A stretch of DNA of 5,541 bases from an uncultured Candidatus Berkelbacteria bacterium (GTDB lineage Bacteria; Patescibacteriota; UBA1384; CAILIB01), in the NCBI GenBank assembly GCA_937895715.1, contig CALBLZ010000002.1:1-5541 (forward strand), read 5' to 3'. Below, piece by piece: positions 1 through 5,460 of this stretch; positions within the stretch are counted from its first letter, which is position 1; every line of letters starts with the position of its first letter. The notes under the pieces were generated by a model. The model did no database searches. It saw only the letters and a list, made by a program, of their open reading frames with translations, and was not told where the DNA came from. Made by a program: the position numbers and the translations under genes.

Positions 1-390
1 CTCAGTTCTGGTAGATTGGTCCGTAAAGCTAGGGGCTTCGCGGTGAATCGGGTAGGTAGTAGTGCCTTTAGGAGCGGGCTTTCCGTCGATTGGGGCGCCG
101 GTAACATTTAACATGCGACCAAGCACTTCTTCGCCCACTGGAATCATAATTGGGGCCCCAGTGGCCACAACTTCTGTTCCACGCTGCAAGCCATCAGTTG
201 CACTCATGGCAATGGCGCGCAAGGTGTGGTGATCGAGGTGAGAAGCGACTTCGAGTGTAATTTTCTCGCCGTTGAGCTCTACGTGCAGAGCTTCGTTGAT
301 CTCGGGGAGACCTGCCTCAAAGTGTACGTCGACGACAGCTCCGATGATTTGTGTGATAGACCCAGTTGTGGTTTTGGTGTGTGTGCTCAT
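1..390 (-). CDS. atpD: F1 ATP synthase subunit beta, N-terminal part (cut by left edge)
   Basis: This is the catalytic beta subunit of F1, which binds ADP and phosphate and makes ATP as gamma rotates inside the alpha3beta3 ring at the inner face of the membrane. Reading from the ATG at 390 gives 130 residues open to the window edge. Visible are the N-terminal beta-barrel with the family block GSITQIIGAVVDVHF (residues 10-24), TLRAIAMSATDGLQRG (56-71), the PVGEEVLGRMLNVTGAPIDG stretch (84-103) and IHREAPSF (115-122) followed by QSTRTE at the edge. The Walker A P-loop and catalytic residues should lie a few tens of codons beyond the edge and cannot be checked. The start is 9 nt after the atpG stop. 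The only Shine-Dalgarno-like match is a GGAG inside the end of atpG, about 14 nt before the ATG, so re-initiation by ribosomes finishing atpG is plausible. Identity is secure from sequence and operon position. Confidence 0.96.
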   Translation of the reverse strand, partial: MSTHTKTTTGSITQIIGAVVDVHFEAGLPEINEALHVELNGEKITLEVASHLDHHTLRAIAMSATDGLQRGTEVVATGAPIMIPVGEEVLGRMLNVTGAPIDGKPAPKGTTTYPIHREAPSFTDQSTRTE

Positions 391-399
391 GGTCGTTGC

Positions 400-1296
400 T
401 TATGCTCCGAGGGCGGCGGCGCCACTCGTGATTTCCGCGATTTCGCGGGTGATGTTACCTTGGCGGATGCCGTTATACGTAAGAGTTAAATCGTCAATCA
501 TGTCAGAAGCGTTATCAGATGCGCTTTGCATTGCCATTCGCCGAGACGCGTGTTCTGAGGCGAGTGATTCCTGCAAGCACTGGTAGAGCCTGGCTTCGAG
601 GAGTCGTGGCAGCACAACATCCAGAACGGCTAGGGGAGACGGCTCGTAAATGAAGAATCGTTCATCAGCTACGTGCATCTCGTGTTCTGCAAAGCTCTCT
701 TCTGGCGCTTCGCTTGGTACAAGGGGGAGAAGCTTGAGTAGGCTAGCCTCCTGGCGGAGCATGGTGAAATAGTTGGTATAGAGCACGAGCACCTCGTCGT
801 AGGAGCCGTTCAAGAATGAGCTGATGATCGTATTACTGATTGGCTGGACGTCACTCGCTACAGGATGTGTGGCTGAGTGGGGGTAGCTCTGAATAATCTC
901 AGCGCCCAACTTAGACAGCGAGCGCTCAAGCTGTTTCCCCATGGTTATAAAACGCACCGTTTGACCGAGAGCTTTACGCTCGCGCATAACCTGCAGCGAG
1001 GCTTTAATCAGATTGCTAGCGTATGAGCCTGCCAGACCGCGGTCCGATGAAACGGCGAATATGAGCACGTTCTTTACCTCACGATCGGAGGTAAGGGGGT
1101 GCGAAAGACCATCGATCGGCTTACGGGCTAGATCTCCAACAATTTGCCAGGCACGCATAGTATATGGCCGGCTTGCCAATGTTGCCTCACTGGCGCGGCG
1201 CATTTTTGCGGTAGATACTAACTCCATCGCCTTGGTGATTTGGCGGGTGGCTTTTACAGACTTGATGCGGCGGCGAAGCTCGCGGGTAGATGACAT
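400..1296 (-). CDS. atpG: F1 ATP synthase subunit gamma (central rotor shaft)
   Basis: Gamma is the asymmetric shaft that turns inside the alpha3beta3 head and couples c-ring rotation to catalysis. At 298 residues it is slightly longer than the usual 285-290. Both ends of the coiled-coil axle are recognisable: an N-terminal helix with RRRIKSVKATRQITKAMELV (residues 8-27) and a C-terminal helix containing SASDNASDMIDDLTLTYN (258-275) and ITREIAEITSGAAAL (282-296), the family signature. The Rossmann-like middle contains SSDRGLAGSYASN (83-95), equivalent to the common SDRGLCG block with Cys replaced by Ala. The start ATG lies 2 nt after the atpA stop codon, so coupling to atpA is likely. The purine run AAAAAGAAG that encodes the last lysines of alpha sits about 5 nt upstream of the start and may act as its weak ribosome binding site. 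No frameshift or missing segment is visible. Confidence 0.97.
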   Translation of the reverse strand: MSSTRELRRRIKSVKATRQITKAMELVSTAKMRRASEATLASRPYTMRAWQIVGDLARKPIDGLSHPLTSDREVKNVLIFAVSSDRGLAGSYASNLIKASLQVMRERKALGQTVRFITMGKQLERSLSKLGAEIIQSYPHSATHPVASDVQPISNTIISSFLNGSYDEVLVLYTNYFTMLRQEASLLKLLPLVPSEAPEESFAEHEMHVADERFFIYEPSPLAVLDVVLPRLLEARLYQCLQESLASEHASRRMAMQSASDNASDMIDDLTLTYNGIRQGNITREIAEITSGAAALGA

Positions 1297-1298
1297 GG

Positions 1299-2855
1299 CT
1301 ACTTCTTTTTAGAAGATGCGGCTTTCGTTTTTGTCTCGGGCTTGAGGTCGTGCTCCTTGCTGTTTATCACAGTTTTCAGGAAGTCTTTGAGTTCACCTTC
1401 GATAGAATCGTCCCAGCTCCCACCATCATTGAGCGTGGCGAAGAGTTTCTTTTCCAACGAAATATTTTCACGAATTGTATGGATGATCTCAGAGAGTTTC
1501 TCCATGGATGTATGGTCGAGCATGCCGCTGGTTCCGGCATAAATACTAGCAACCTGTTGGGCAACTGAAAGTGGGCTGTACTGTGGCTGCTTTAGGAGCT
1601 CGGTAAGGCGCTTACCACGCTCTATTTGCTGCTTAGTAGCGTCATCAAGATCAGAGCTAAACTGTGCAAAGGAAGCGAGCTCTCGGTACTGAGCAAGCTC
1701 AAGGCGGAGCGGGCCTGCAACTTTCTTCATTGCCTTGCGCTGGGCTGATCCACCCACACGTGAAACAGAAAGCCCCACGTTTACGGCTGGACGGATACCT
1801 TGGTAGAAGAGTTCTGACTCTAGGAAGATCTGCCCGTCAGTAATCGAGATGACGTTGGTTGGAATGTAGGCAGAAATATCCCCAGCCTGGGTTTCGATAA
1901 TTGGCAGGGCGGTAAGTGAGCCACCGCCGTTCTCAGCATTCAGTCGGGCAGCACGCTCGAGTAGGCGAGAGTGGAGGTAGAATACGTCACCAGGGTAGGC
2001 TTCGCGACCTGGTGGGCGACGGAGCAGGAGTGAGATTTCGCGGTAGGAGTTGGCGTGCTTGGTGAGGTCGTCGTAAATAATTAACACGTCCTGACCCTTA
2101 CCCATGAAGTACTCACCAATAGCGGCACCGGCGTATGGAGCAATAAACTGCATAGAGGCGGGGTCGGACGCACCGGCGACAACGAGAATGGTGTGCGCCA
2201 TAGCGTTGTGCTCTTCGAGCTGGGCGCGCAAGCGAGCAATCTTAGATTCTTTTTGGGCAATTGCTACGTAGATACAGATTACGCCTGTATCTTTTTGGTT
2301 GATGATGGTGTCGATGGCAATAGCGGTTTTACCGGTTCCGCGGTCACCAATGATCAGCTCGCGCTGTCCACGGCCGATTGGAATAACAGCGTCGATAGCA
2401 GTTACACCAGTTTGGAGTGGCTGATTTACGCTCTGACGAGTAATTACGCCGGGAGCAACCTTTTCGATTGGGTTTCGCTCAGTTGTCTTTAGCTCGCCAC
2501 GTCCATCGATTGCTTCTCCAAGAGAATTAACAACTCGACCAACCAAGGCGTCACCCACCGGGACCGTGGCAACTTCGCCGGTTCCGATCACGCTCATGCC
2601 TGCAACAACCCGGCTGCTTTCACCAAAAATGATGGCGCCGATAGTGCTCTTTTCGAGGTTAAGAGCAAGGGCAGGAACTGGTTCGGCATCGGTTTGGATG
2701 TGGAGTAGTTCGCCAGCTTTAGTATTAGGTAGGCCGCTGATGGTAACGATGCCGTCACCAACGCGCTCTACAACCCCGACAACCTGCTCGGAATGTGAAG
2801 GTTTCCAGGAACCGAGACGGCTTTTTAGTTCGGAAATGAGTGTGGTATCAGACAT
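1299..2855 (-). CDS. atpA: F1 ATP synthase subunit alpha
   Basis: Alpha is the non-catalytic nucleotide-binding subunit of the F1 hexamer and supplies the arginine finger to the beta catalytic sites. The 518 residues are close to full family length. An N-terminal amphipathic helix (about 4-16), which normally docks on delta, precedes the beta-barrel domain. The P-loop is GDRGTGKT (170-177), with Gly at 173 where the family almost always has Gln. Walker B is LIIYDD (258-263). The ATP synthase alpha/beta signature runs P356 to S365 ([10 protein letters not shown]) and is followed directly by R366, the expected arginine finger in SRVGGSAQ. The conserved block [19 protein letters not shown] is at 389-407. 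The protein ends in a lysine-rich tail (about 505-518, ending SSKKK) that is longer than in most homologues. The start is 1 nt after the atpH stop (TAA-T-ATG), with only weak purine-rich sequence ahead, implying translational coupling. Confidence 0.98.
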   Translation of the reverse strand: MSDTTLISELKSRLGSWKPSHSEQVVGVVERVGDGIVTISGLPNTKAGELLHIQTDAEPVPALALNLEKSTIGAIIFGESSRVVAGMSVIGTGEVATVPVGDALVGRVVNSLGEAIDGRGELKTTERNPIEKVAPGVITRQSVNQPLQTGVTAIDAVIPIGRGQRELIIGDRGTGKTAIAIDTIINQKDTGVICIYVAIAQKESKIARLRAQLEEHNAMAHTILVVAGASDPASMQFIAPYAGAAIGEYFMGKGQDVLIIYDDLTKHANSYREISLLLRRPPGREAYPGDVFYLHSRLLERAARLNAENGGGSLTALPIIETQAGDISAYIPTNVISITDGQIFLESELFYQGIRPAVNVGLSVSRVGGSAQRKAMKKVAGPLRLELAQYRELASFAQFSSDLDDATKQQIERGKRLTELLKQPQYSPLSVAQQVASIYAGTSGMLDHTSMEKLSEIIHTIRENISLEKKLFATLNDGGSWDDSIEGELKDFLKTVINSKEHDLKPETKTKAASSKKK

Positions 2856-2856
2856 A

Positions 2857-3189
2857 TTACTTACTTAGGGTATGAGCCAAATCTTGCAGTGAACGCCTGC
2901 CACTGAGGTCGATGACATTGCTTTGGTAGCGTATGACTATTCCAGATACGATGGTTGAATCGATGCTGTAGACAATCCGGTGCTCTCCCCACTTAGCAGT
3001 GAGGGAGTGGGCGAGCTCTTTCTTTTGGGCTTCAGGTAGCTCTTCAGCACTGATTACACTTATATCTTGGTTGCGCCAGACTTCTTGCTGCAGCTCTTCG
3101 GTGAGGGCAGGCAGGTGCTCGAGCAAGCCTTCTTGCTTTAGGTAGTCGAGCAGTTCGGTGGCGATGCGCTTGGCAGGGGATTGATTCAT
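2857..3189 (-). CDS. atpH: F1 ATP synthase subunit delta, unusually short
   Basis: Delta caps the F1 head and ties it to the b-subunit stalk as part of the stator. It is recognised by position between atpF and atpA and by its C-terminal half: [15 protein letters not shown] (residues 45-59) and [16 protein letters not shown] (82-97), followed by SLQDLAHTL. These match the beta-strand domain of known deltas, for example VISAAALSEQQ and AGVIIRAGDMVIDGS in E. coli. The protein has only 110 residues against about 177 normally. By eye the first 44 residues correspond to the last part of the usual N-terminal helical domain, so roughly its first 65 residues (about helices 1-4) are absent. The ATG overlaps the atpF stop by one base (TAATG), and the preceding sequence is in-frame atpF coding, so a longer start is not available. 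The gene is intact, with no sign of a frameshift. Identity is confident; its mode of binding to alpha is unknown. Confidence 0.9.
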   Translation of the reverse strand: MNQSPAKRIATELLDYLKQEGLLEHLPALTEELQQEVWRNQDISVISAEELPEAQKKELAHSLTAKWGEHRIVYSIDSTIVSGIVIRYQSNVIDLSGRRSLQDLAHTLSK

Positions 3190-3674
3190 TACTTTGTCTC
3201 CGTTACCAATTTAGCAACCTGTGCCTTCTTTTCGCTGCTCGCGAGTGGCTGCTGCAAGACTTTTTCTGTAGCGGTAACTACCATTTCAGCTAGTTCTTGC
3301 TTGAGTTCTGTGCGCAGTTGCTCTCGCTCTTCTGCGAGTTCAGCTCGTGCTCCCTGCATCACATTCTCTGCCTTTCGCTTGGCTTCTTCGCTAAGAGTAC
3401 GCTCGAGCTCCTTGGCTTGAGCGCGCGTTTCGTCTACCAAGGCGCGAGCTTCGGTGCGGGCGCTTGCAATAAGTTCCTCTTGCTTTGATTCAGTTTCGGC
3501 AAGGGCGTGCTTCATTTTTTCGGCATTCGTAAGACCGCTTTCAATTTCGGCTTTACGCTTGTCGAGAAGGGTGACCAACGGTTTGTGGAGCAGCTTCTTA
3601 AGAATTAGGAAGAGCACGACAAAGTTGACCAGTTGAAAGAGAAAATATTTGAGGTCGATGCCGAGCGCTTCCAT
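3189..3674 (-). CDS. atpF: Fo ATP synthase subunit b (peripheral stalk)
   Basis: Subunit b anchors the stator in the membrane and reaches up to delta and alpha as a long dimeric helix. The 161 residues match the family length. After a short N-terminus there is one hydrophobic membrane segment (about residues 10-26, FLFQLVNFVVLFLILKK), then a tether region LLHKPLVTLLDKRKAEIESGL (28-48, shared with many b subunits). From about residue 40 to 140 the protein is almost continuous charged helix rich in Ala, Glu, Lys and Arg, as expected for the dimerisation coiled coil, followed by a C-terminal delta-binding region (about 140-161). The gene follows atpE after 19 nt. Upstream sequence has only a weak purine-rich element (AAAGAA), no strong Shine-Dalgarno. 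Its stop codon shares one base with the atpH start. Only one b-type gene is visible, so a b homodimer is inferred. Confidence 0.95.
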   Translation of the reverse strand: MEALGIDLKYFLFQLVNFVVLFLILKKLLHKPLVTLLDKRKAEIESGLTNAEKMKHALAETESKQEELIASARTEARALVDETRAQAKELERTLSEEAKRKAENVMQGARAELAEEREQLRTELKQELAEMVVTATEKVLQQPLASSEKKAQVAKLVTETK

Positions 3675-3693
3675 GGTTCTTTGTGTGAGCTAC

Positions 3694-3921
3694 TTATACG
3701 AACTTAACGATCAGGGCGATAACCAGCGCGAAAATTGCGATAGATTCTACGAAGGCTACACCAAGTACCATAGTGGTACGTACTGGGCCTTCGGTCTCTG
3801 GGTTGCGGCCGATTGCCTCGAGAGCCTTACTGATGATCATACCCATAGCAACTGCTGGGGCGATGGTTCCAAGGGCGATGGTTGCGCCGGCAACGATAAC
3901 GTTTAACATTTCTGAGGTCAT
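3694..3921 (-). CDS. atpE: Fo ATP synthase subunit c (rotor ring)
   Basis: Subunit c forms the rotating membrane ring that carries ions past subunit a. The 75-residue protein is a two-helix hairpin: helix 1 about residues 6-35, the polar loop with the conserved RNPE (39-42), and helix 2 about 47-73. The ion-carrying carboxylate is E59 in FVES. Helix 1 departs from the common GxGxGxG packing motif: the aligned positions are A21, A23, A25 and G27. The residue corresponding to the Na+-ligand Gln of Ilyobacter-type rings is M26, although a Ser follows the Glu. Proton coupling is therefore more likely than sodium, as an inference. The start at 3921 is preferred over Met5 because a GGAG lies 4 nt upstream of it. 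The 55-nt gap to atpB is AT-rich, recalling the leader that boosts atpE translation in E. coli, where many c copies are needed. Confidence 0.96.
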   Translation of the reverse strand: MTSEMLNVIVAGATIALGTIAPAVAMGMIISKALEAIGRNPETEGPVRTTMVLGVAFVESIAIFALVIALIVKFV

Positions 3922-3925
3922 AGGG

Positions 3926-3929
3926 CTCC
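3926..3929 (-). promoter_or_regulatory. Shine-Dalgarno site of atpE
   Basis: GGAG on the minus strand, separated from the atpE ATG by CCCT (4 nt). It is the clearest ribosome binding site in the atp operon and decides the atpE start. It is preceded by the AT-rich run TTATATATACAA (about 3944-3955). Stronger initiation here than at the neighbouring genes fits the higher copy number of subunit c. Confidence 0.7.
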
Positions 3930-3976
3930 AAATTACTTCTAGCTTGTATATATAATCTTAGTAATACTGCTGACCC

Positions 3977-4744
3977 TTAGTGGCTATCACTAACCGCTAC
4001 GGATGTCAGCACTATTACCAAGAAACAAAATACAAACGCCTGAATTGCTCCTACAAACATCTCAAGCATAAAGAAGGGGACAGGAAGAATAGGAACGAAG
4101 GGAACAAAACTAATGGTAAGAAAGAACATAACCGTTACGAGCACCTTCCCAGCGAAAATGTTTCCAAACAAGCGGAAGGTGTAGCTGAGGGTTCGGGTGA
4201 GCTCAGAAATAAACTCAAGGATTCCAATAAAGAATTGGATTGGTCCAGAGAAGTTAAAGAACTTGCCGAGGTACTTCTTTACCCCAACATACTTCATGCC
4301 AAGGTACTGCACGTATCCAACTGCAAGCATCGCCATTACGAGCACCATATTTAGGTCGGTGGATGGTGGCCGCAGGAACGAGATGATGTGGTGCTTTTCC
4401 TCCGCGCTGGCTGCTGCGGCGTGGCTTATTCCTACGGTTGAGTTGCCAGGAAGAACGCCGGTCCAGTTGGAGAGAAGGATGAAAAGAAAGAGCGTCATTA
4501 CGAAGGGCATCATTTCTCGCACTACCTTTGGGTTGCCTACAACATTGTCAGCAGTATCCAAAAAGTAGCCGTATACCATCTCGAGGGTAGCCTGAAAACG
4601 GCCGGGGATGGTGCTGAGCTTGCGGCGTACCATAACTGCCATCACAATTAGCACTGCCATTACTATCCAGGTAGTAAAGATGGCGTTGTTTACCGGAATC
4701 CCAAAAAAAGAAAAAAGCTTTTCAGCTGCTAGTGAAACATGCAT
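3977..4744 (-). CDS. atpB: Fo ATP synthase subunit a
   Basis: Subunit a is the membrane stator protein with the two half-channels that load and unload the c-ring. The 255 residues contain five or more hydrophobic segments (about 22-39, 80-97, 132-150, 168-185, 198-222 and 226-250). The diagnostic motif FRLFGNIFAG (190-199) carries the essential arginine, R191 (E. coli R210). LRPPSTDLN (124-132) is the other family block, and Q235 in GAIQAF matches the conserved helix-5 Gln. The N-terminus is short, with no obvious signal peptide. It is the first gene of the operon; no atpI lies before it on this strand. The ATG at 4744 has no Shine-Dalgarno sequence, and no in-frame upstream start looks better. 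Codons 10-14 contain T6 and T7 runs separated by a C. A 12-codon upstream reading frame (ATG at 4767) overlaps the start. Function is certain; how initiation occurs is not. Confidence 0.97.
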   Translation of the reverse strand: MHVSLAAEKLFSFFGIPVNNAIFTTWIVMAVLIVMAVMVRRKLSTIPGRFQATLEMVYGYFLDTADNVVGNPKVVREMMPFVMTLFLFILLSNWTGVLPGNSTVGISHAAAASAEEKHHIISFLRPPSTDLNMVLVMAMLAVGYVQYLGMKYVGVKKYLGKFFNFSGPIQFFIGILEFISELTRTLSYTFRLFGNIFAGKVLVTVMFFLTISFVPFVPILPVPFFMLEMFVGAIQAFVFCFLVIVLTSVAVSDSH

Positions 4745-4770
4745 ACGAACGAAGCGTAGCAGAACATACT

Positions 4771-4799
4771 CTATTATTAAAGATGGCTTGTTTTTGAAA
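4771..4799 (-). promoter_or_regulatory. Possible promoter of the atp operon
   Basis: On the minus strand, AATAAT (4773-4778) matches the -10 consensus at five of six positions and lies about 30 nt before the atpB start. A -35 is poor: TTTCAA (4794-4799) gives a 15-nt spacer, or 17 nt if TAATAG (4771-4776) is taken as the -10. It is the best candidate I see in the gap, but the match is weak and a start further upstream is possible. Confidence 0.35.
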
Positions 4800-4837
4800 C
4801 GGCTGTAGTTGGCGTAAGCGGCTTGCCCCCCGTAGTA

Positions 4838-4859
4838 CTTGACATTTACTCAAGAATGT
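4838..4859. repeat. Overlapping inverted repeats in promoter spacer (possible operator)
   Basis: Two short inverted repeats interleave across the -35/-10 spacer of the plus-strand promoter: CTTGA (4838-4842) with TCAAG (4850-4854), 7 nt apart, and ACATT (4842-4846) with AATGT (4855-4859), 8 nt apart. Location between the promoter elements is where a repressor would act. The arms are only 5 bp, so chance is a real alternative, and no regulator is encoded nearby. Confidence 0.3.
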
Positions 4860-4867
4860 GATAGAAT
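4839..4867 (+). promoter_or_regulatory. Sigma-70 type promoter with extended -10
   Basis: A perfect -35 TTGACA (4839-4844), a 17-nt spacer, and TAGAAT (4862-4867, five of six) preceded by TGA, which supplies the TGn extended -10. Transcription should start near 4874 and yield a leader of about 65 nt before the ATG at 4941. This is the strongest promoter match in the window. The reading frame that continues upstream of 4941 in the same phase overlaps these elements and is not coding. Confidence 0.82.
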
Positions 4868-4884
4868 TCCGCCCGAGTTAACAA

Positions 4885-4930
4885 CCCGCGTTTGGAAAGG
4901 CTCTGGCGAAAGCCGGGAGCCGCGCTTGGG
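4885..4930 (+). promoter_or_regulatory. Structured 5' leader that can pair with the Shine-Dalgarno
   Basis: The leader can fold into two stacked helices. The upper hairpin pairs 4899-4907 with 4912-4921: nine pairs including one G-U, one bulged G at 4917, and a GAAA (GNRA) tetraloop at 4908-4911 closed by C-G. The basal helix pairs CCC (4885-4887) with GGG (4928-4930) and GCG (4888-4890) with CGC (4923-4925), with TT bulged. Eight unpaired bases (4891-4898) on the 5' side face a single G (4922). The GGG is part of the GGGAG ribosome binding site, so the basal helix would reduce translation when formed. This suggests a riboswitch, thermosensor or protein-binding leader, but I cannot assign it to a known class. 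Pairing was found by eye. Confidence 0.55.
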
Positions 4931-4932
4931 AG
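4928..4932 (+). promoter_or_regulatory. Shine-Dalgarno site of the small membrane protein gene
   Basis: GGGAG ends 8 nt before the ATG at 4941 and fixes that codon as the start. Its first three bases are the 3' arm of the leader's basal helix. Confidence 0.75.
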
Positions 4933-4940
4933 AGCATTTC

Positions 4941-5309
4941 ATGAACAACCGCAAAGAAATCATCGAAAGTTTCGCCGTTTGGGCTTCGGTCCTTTTCACC
5001 ATCTTCTGCCTCTCGGGCATCTTCTTCATCCAGCACGAGCTGTTTGTGCCCCTTTGGGCGCTTGTGGCTGTGATGTACGTCGGCCGCGCAACCCAGTATT
5101 TCGTCTGGGTGCGCAAGCTCATCTGGGGCGTCGCCCTAGCTGGTTGGGGAGTCATAGCCTTGATGGTTATCGGCGAGATTGGTAACAGACCACTTACTGG
5201 CACCGATTTGCAGCAAGTGCTCTTTCTCACCGCCTGTCTGGGGTTCTCCGTCTGGGCCTACAAGGGCTGCCCAGGCATGGAGTTCACTCGAGAGCACGAA
5301 CTGGCCTAA
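4941..5309 (+). CDS. Unrecognised small membrane protein, about four helices
   Basis: I do not recognise this 122-residue protein. Four hydrophobic segments are visible: about 11-30, 34-54, 60-80 and 88-107. The short positive stretches RK (4-5), VRK (57-59) and YK (107-108) suggest that both ends face the cytoplasm. There are six tryptophans, an arginine (R49) inside or at the end of helix 2, and three cysteines (C23, C99, C110). The tail after helix 4 is short and charged (EFTREHELA). The start is set by the ribosome binding site and promoter described separately, and a hairpin follows the stop, so it is a one-gene unit. It diverges from atpB. Size and helix number resemble AtpI, the Fo assembly factor usually encoded before atpB, but I see no convincing AtpI sequence pattern and the strand is opposite. 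Codons favour C endings (8 of 10 Phe are TTC), unlike atpB. Confidence 0.8.
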   Translation: MNNRKEIIESFAVWASVLFTIFCLSGIFFIQHELFVPLWALVAVMYVGRATQYFVWVRKLIWGVALAGWGVIALMVIGEIGNRPLTGTDLQQVLFLTACLGFSVWAYKGCPGMEFTREHELA

Positions 5310-5331
5310 CTCCAAACGCCGACAACAATCT

Positions 5332-5362
5332 CAAGACCTCGCACACATCGTGCGAGGTCTTG
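5332..5362 (+). terminator. Perfect 13-bp hairpin, probable terminator
   Basis: CAAGACCTCGCAC (5332-5344), a 5-nt loop ACATC, and the exact complement GTGCGAGGTCTTG (5350-5362), starting 22 nt after the stop of the small membrane protein gene. Position and stability fit an intrinsic terminator. There is no clear run of T after it (CTGTAATG follows), nor on the opposite strand, so termination may be weak or the hairpin may instead protect the mRNA 3' end. It also separates this gene from the one starting at 5461. Confidence 0.65.
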
Positions 5363-5460
5363 CTGTAATGTAAAGCATTCTTTCCATTCCTGAGTGATCC
5401 TGCTAGGCTAGAAACAAAAGAGTGCAAACTTTTACTACCTACTACCCTTAATGCACCGTT
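5363..5460. other. Intergenic region before the right-edge gene
   Basis: No gene, tRNA or repeat is visible here. A promoter for the gene at 5461 would be expected, but I find only weak -10-like strings (for example TAGGCT near 5404-5409, preceded by TGC) and no matching -35. No Shine-Dalgarno motif lies ahead of 5461; the bases before it are pyrimidine-rich (TACCTACTACCC). An ATG at 5451 opens a frame that closes after 23 codons and is not favoured. Confidence 0.4.

Noticed and set aside
1013..1312. Plus-strand open frames opposite atpG, atpA, atpF and atpB
   Set aside because: All lie antisense to clearly conserved genes, lack ribosome binding sites, and show no family features; they are shadows of the real coding frames.
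3930..3976. Internal promoter before atpE in the TATATA-rich gap
   Set aside because: No -35 at suitable spacing was found; the AT-rich stretch is as easily explained as an unstructured leader that helps atpE translation.
3977..3993. Hairpin TTAGTG-GCTAT-CACTAA overlapping the atpB stop as a terminator
   Set aside because: The stem is only 6 bp and AT-rich, has no T-tract, and lies inside an operon that must be read through.
4823..4831. C6 run in the divergent promoter region as a phase-variation tract
   Set aside because: Six bases is short, and the run does not lie within the spacer of either proposed promoter.
4839..4940. In-frame extension of the small membrane protein starting at the TTG at 4839
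   Set aside because: That TTG is the -35 box and the -10 lies within the extension, so these bases would not be transcribed as coding sequence. The ATG at 4941 has a well-spaced GGGAG.
4885..4940. Resemblance of the leader (UGGCG, CCGGGAG, UUGGGA segments) to the ZTP riboswitch
   Set aside because: The similarity is only to short G-rich strings. The expected first helical domain and terminal pseudoknot layout are not seen, and the downstream gene is not a folate or purine gene. I left the class unassigned.
4850..5230. Minus-strand open frame of 126 codons opposite the small membrane protein
   Set aside because: It covers the promoter and leader of the plus-strand gene, has no promoter or ribosome binding site, and its composition does not resemble a protein with clear structure.
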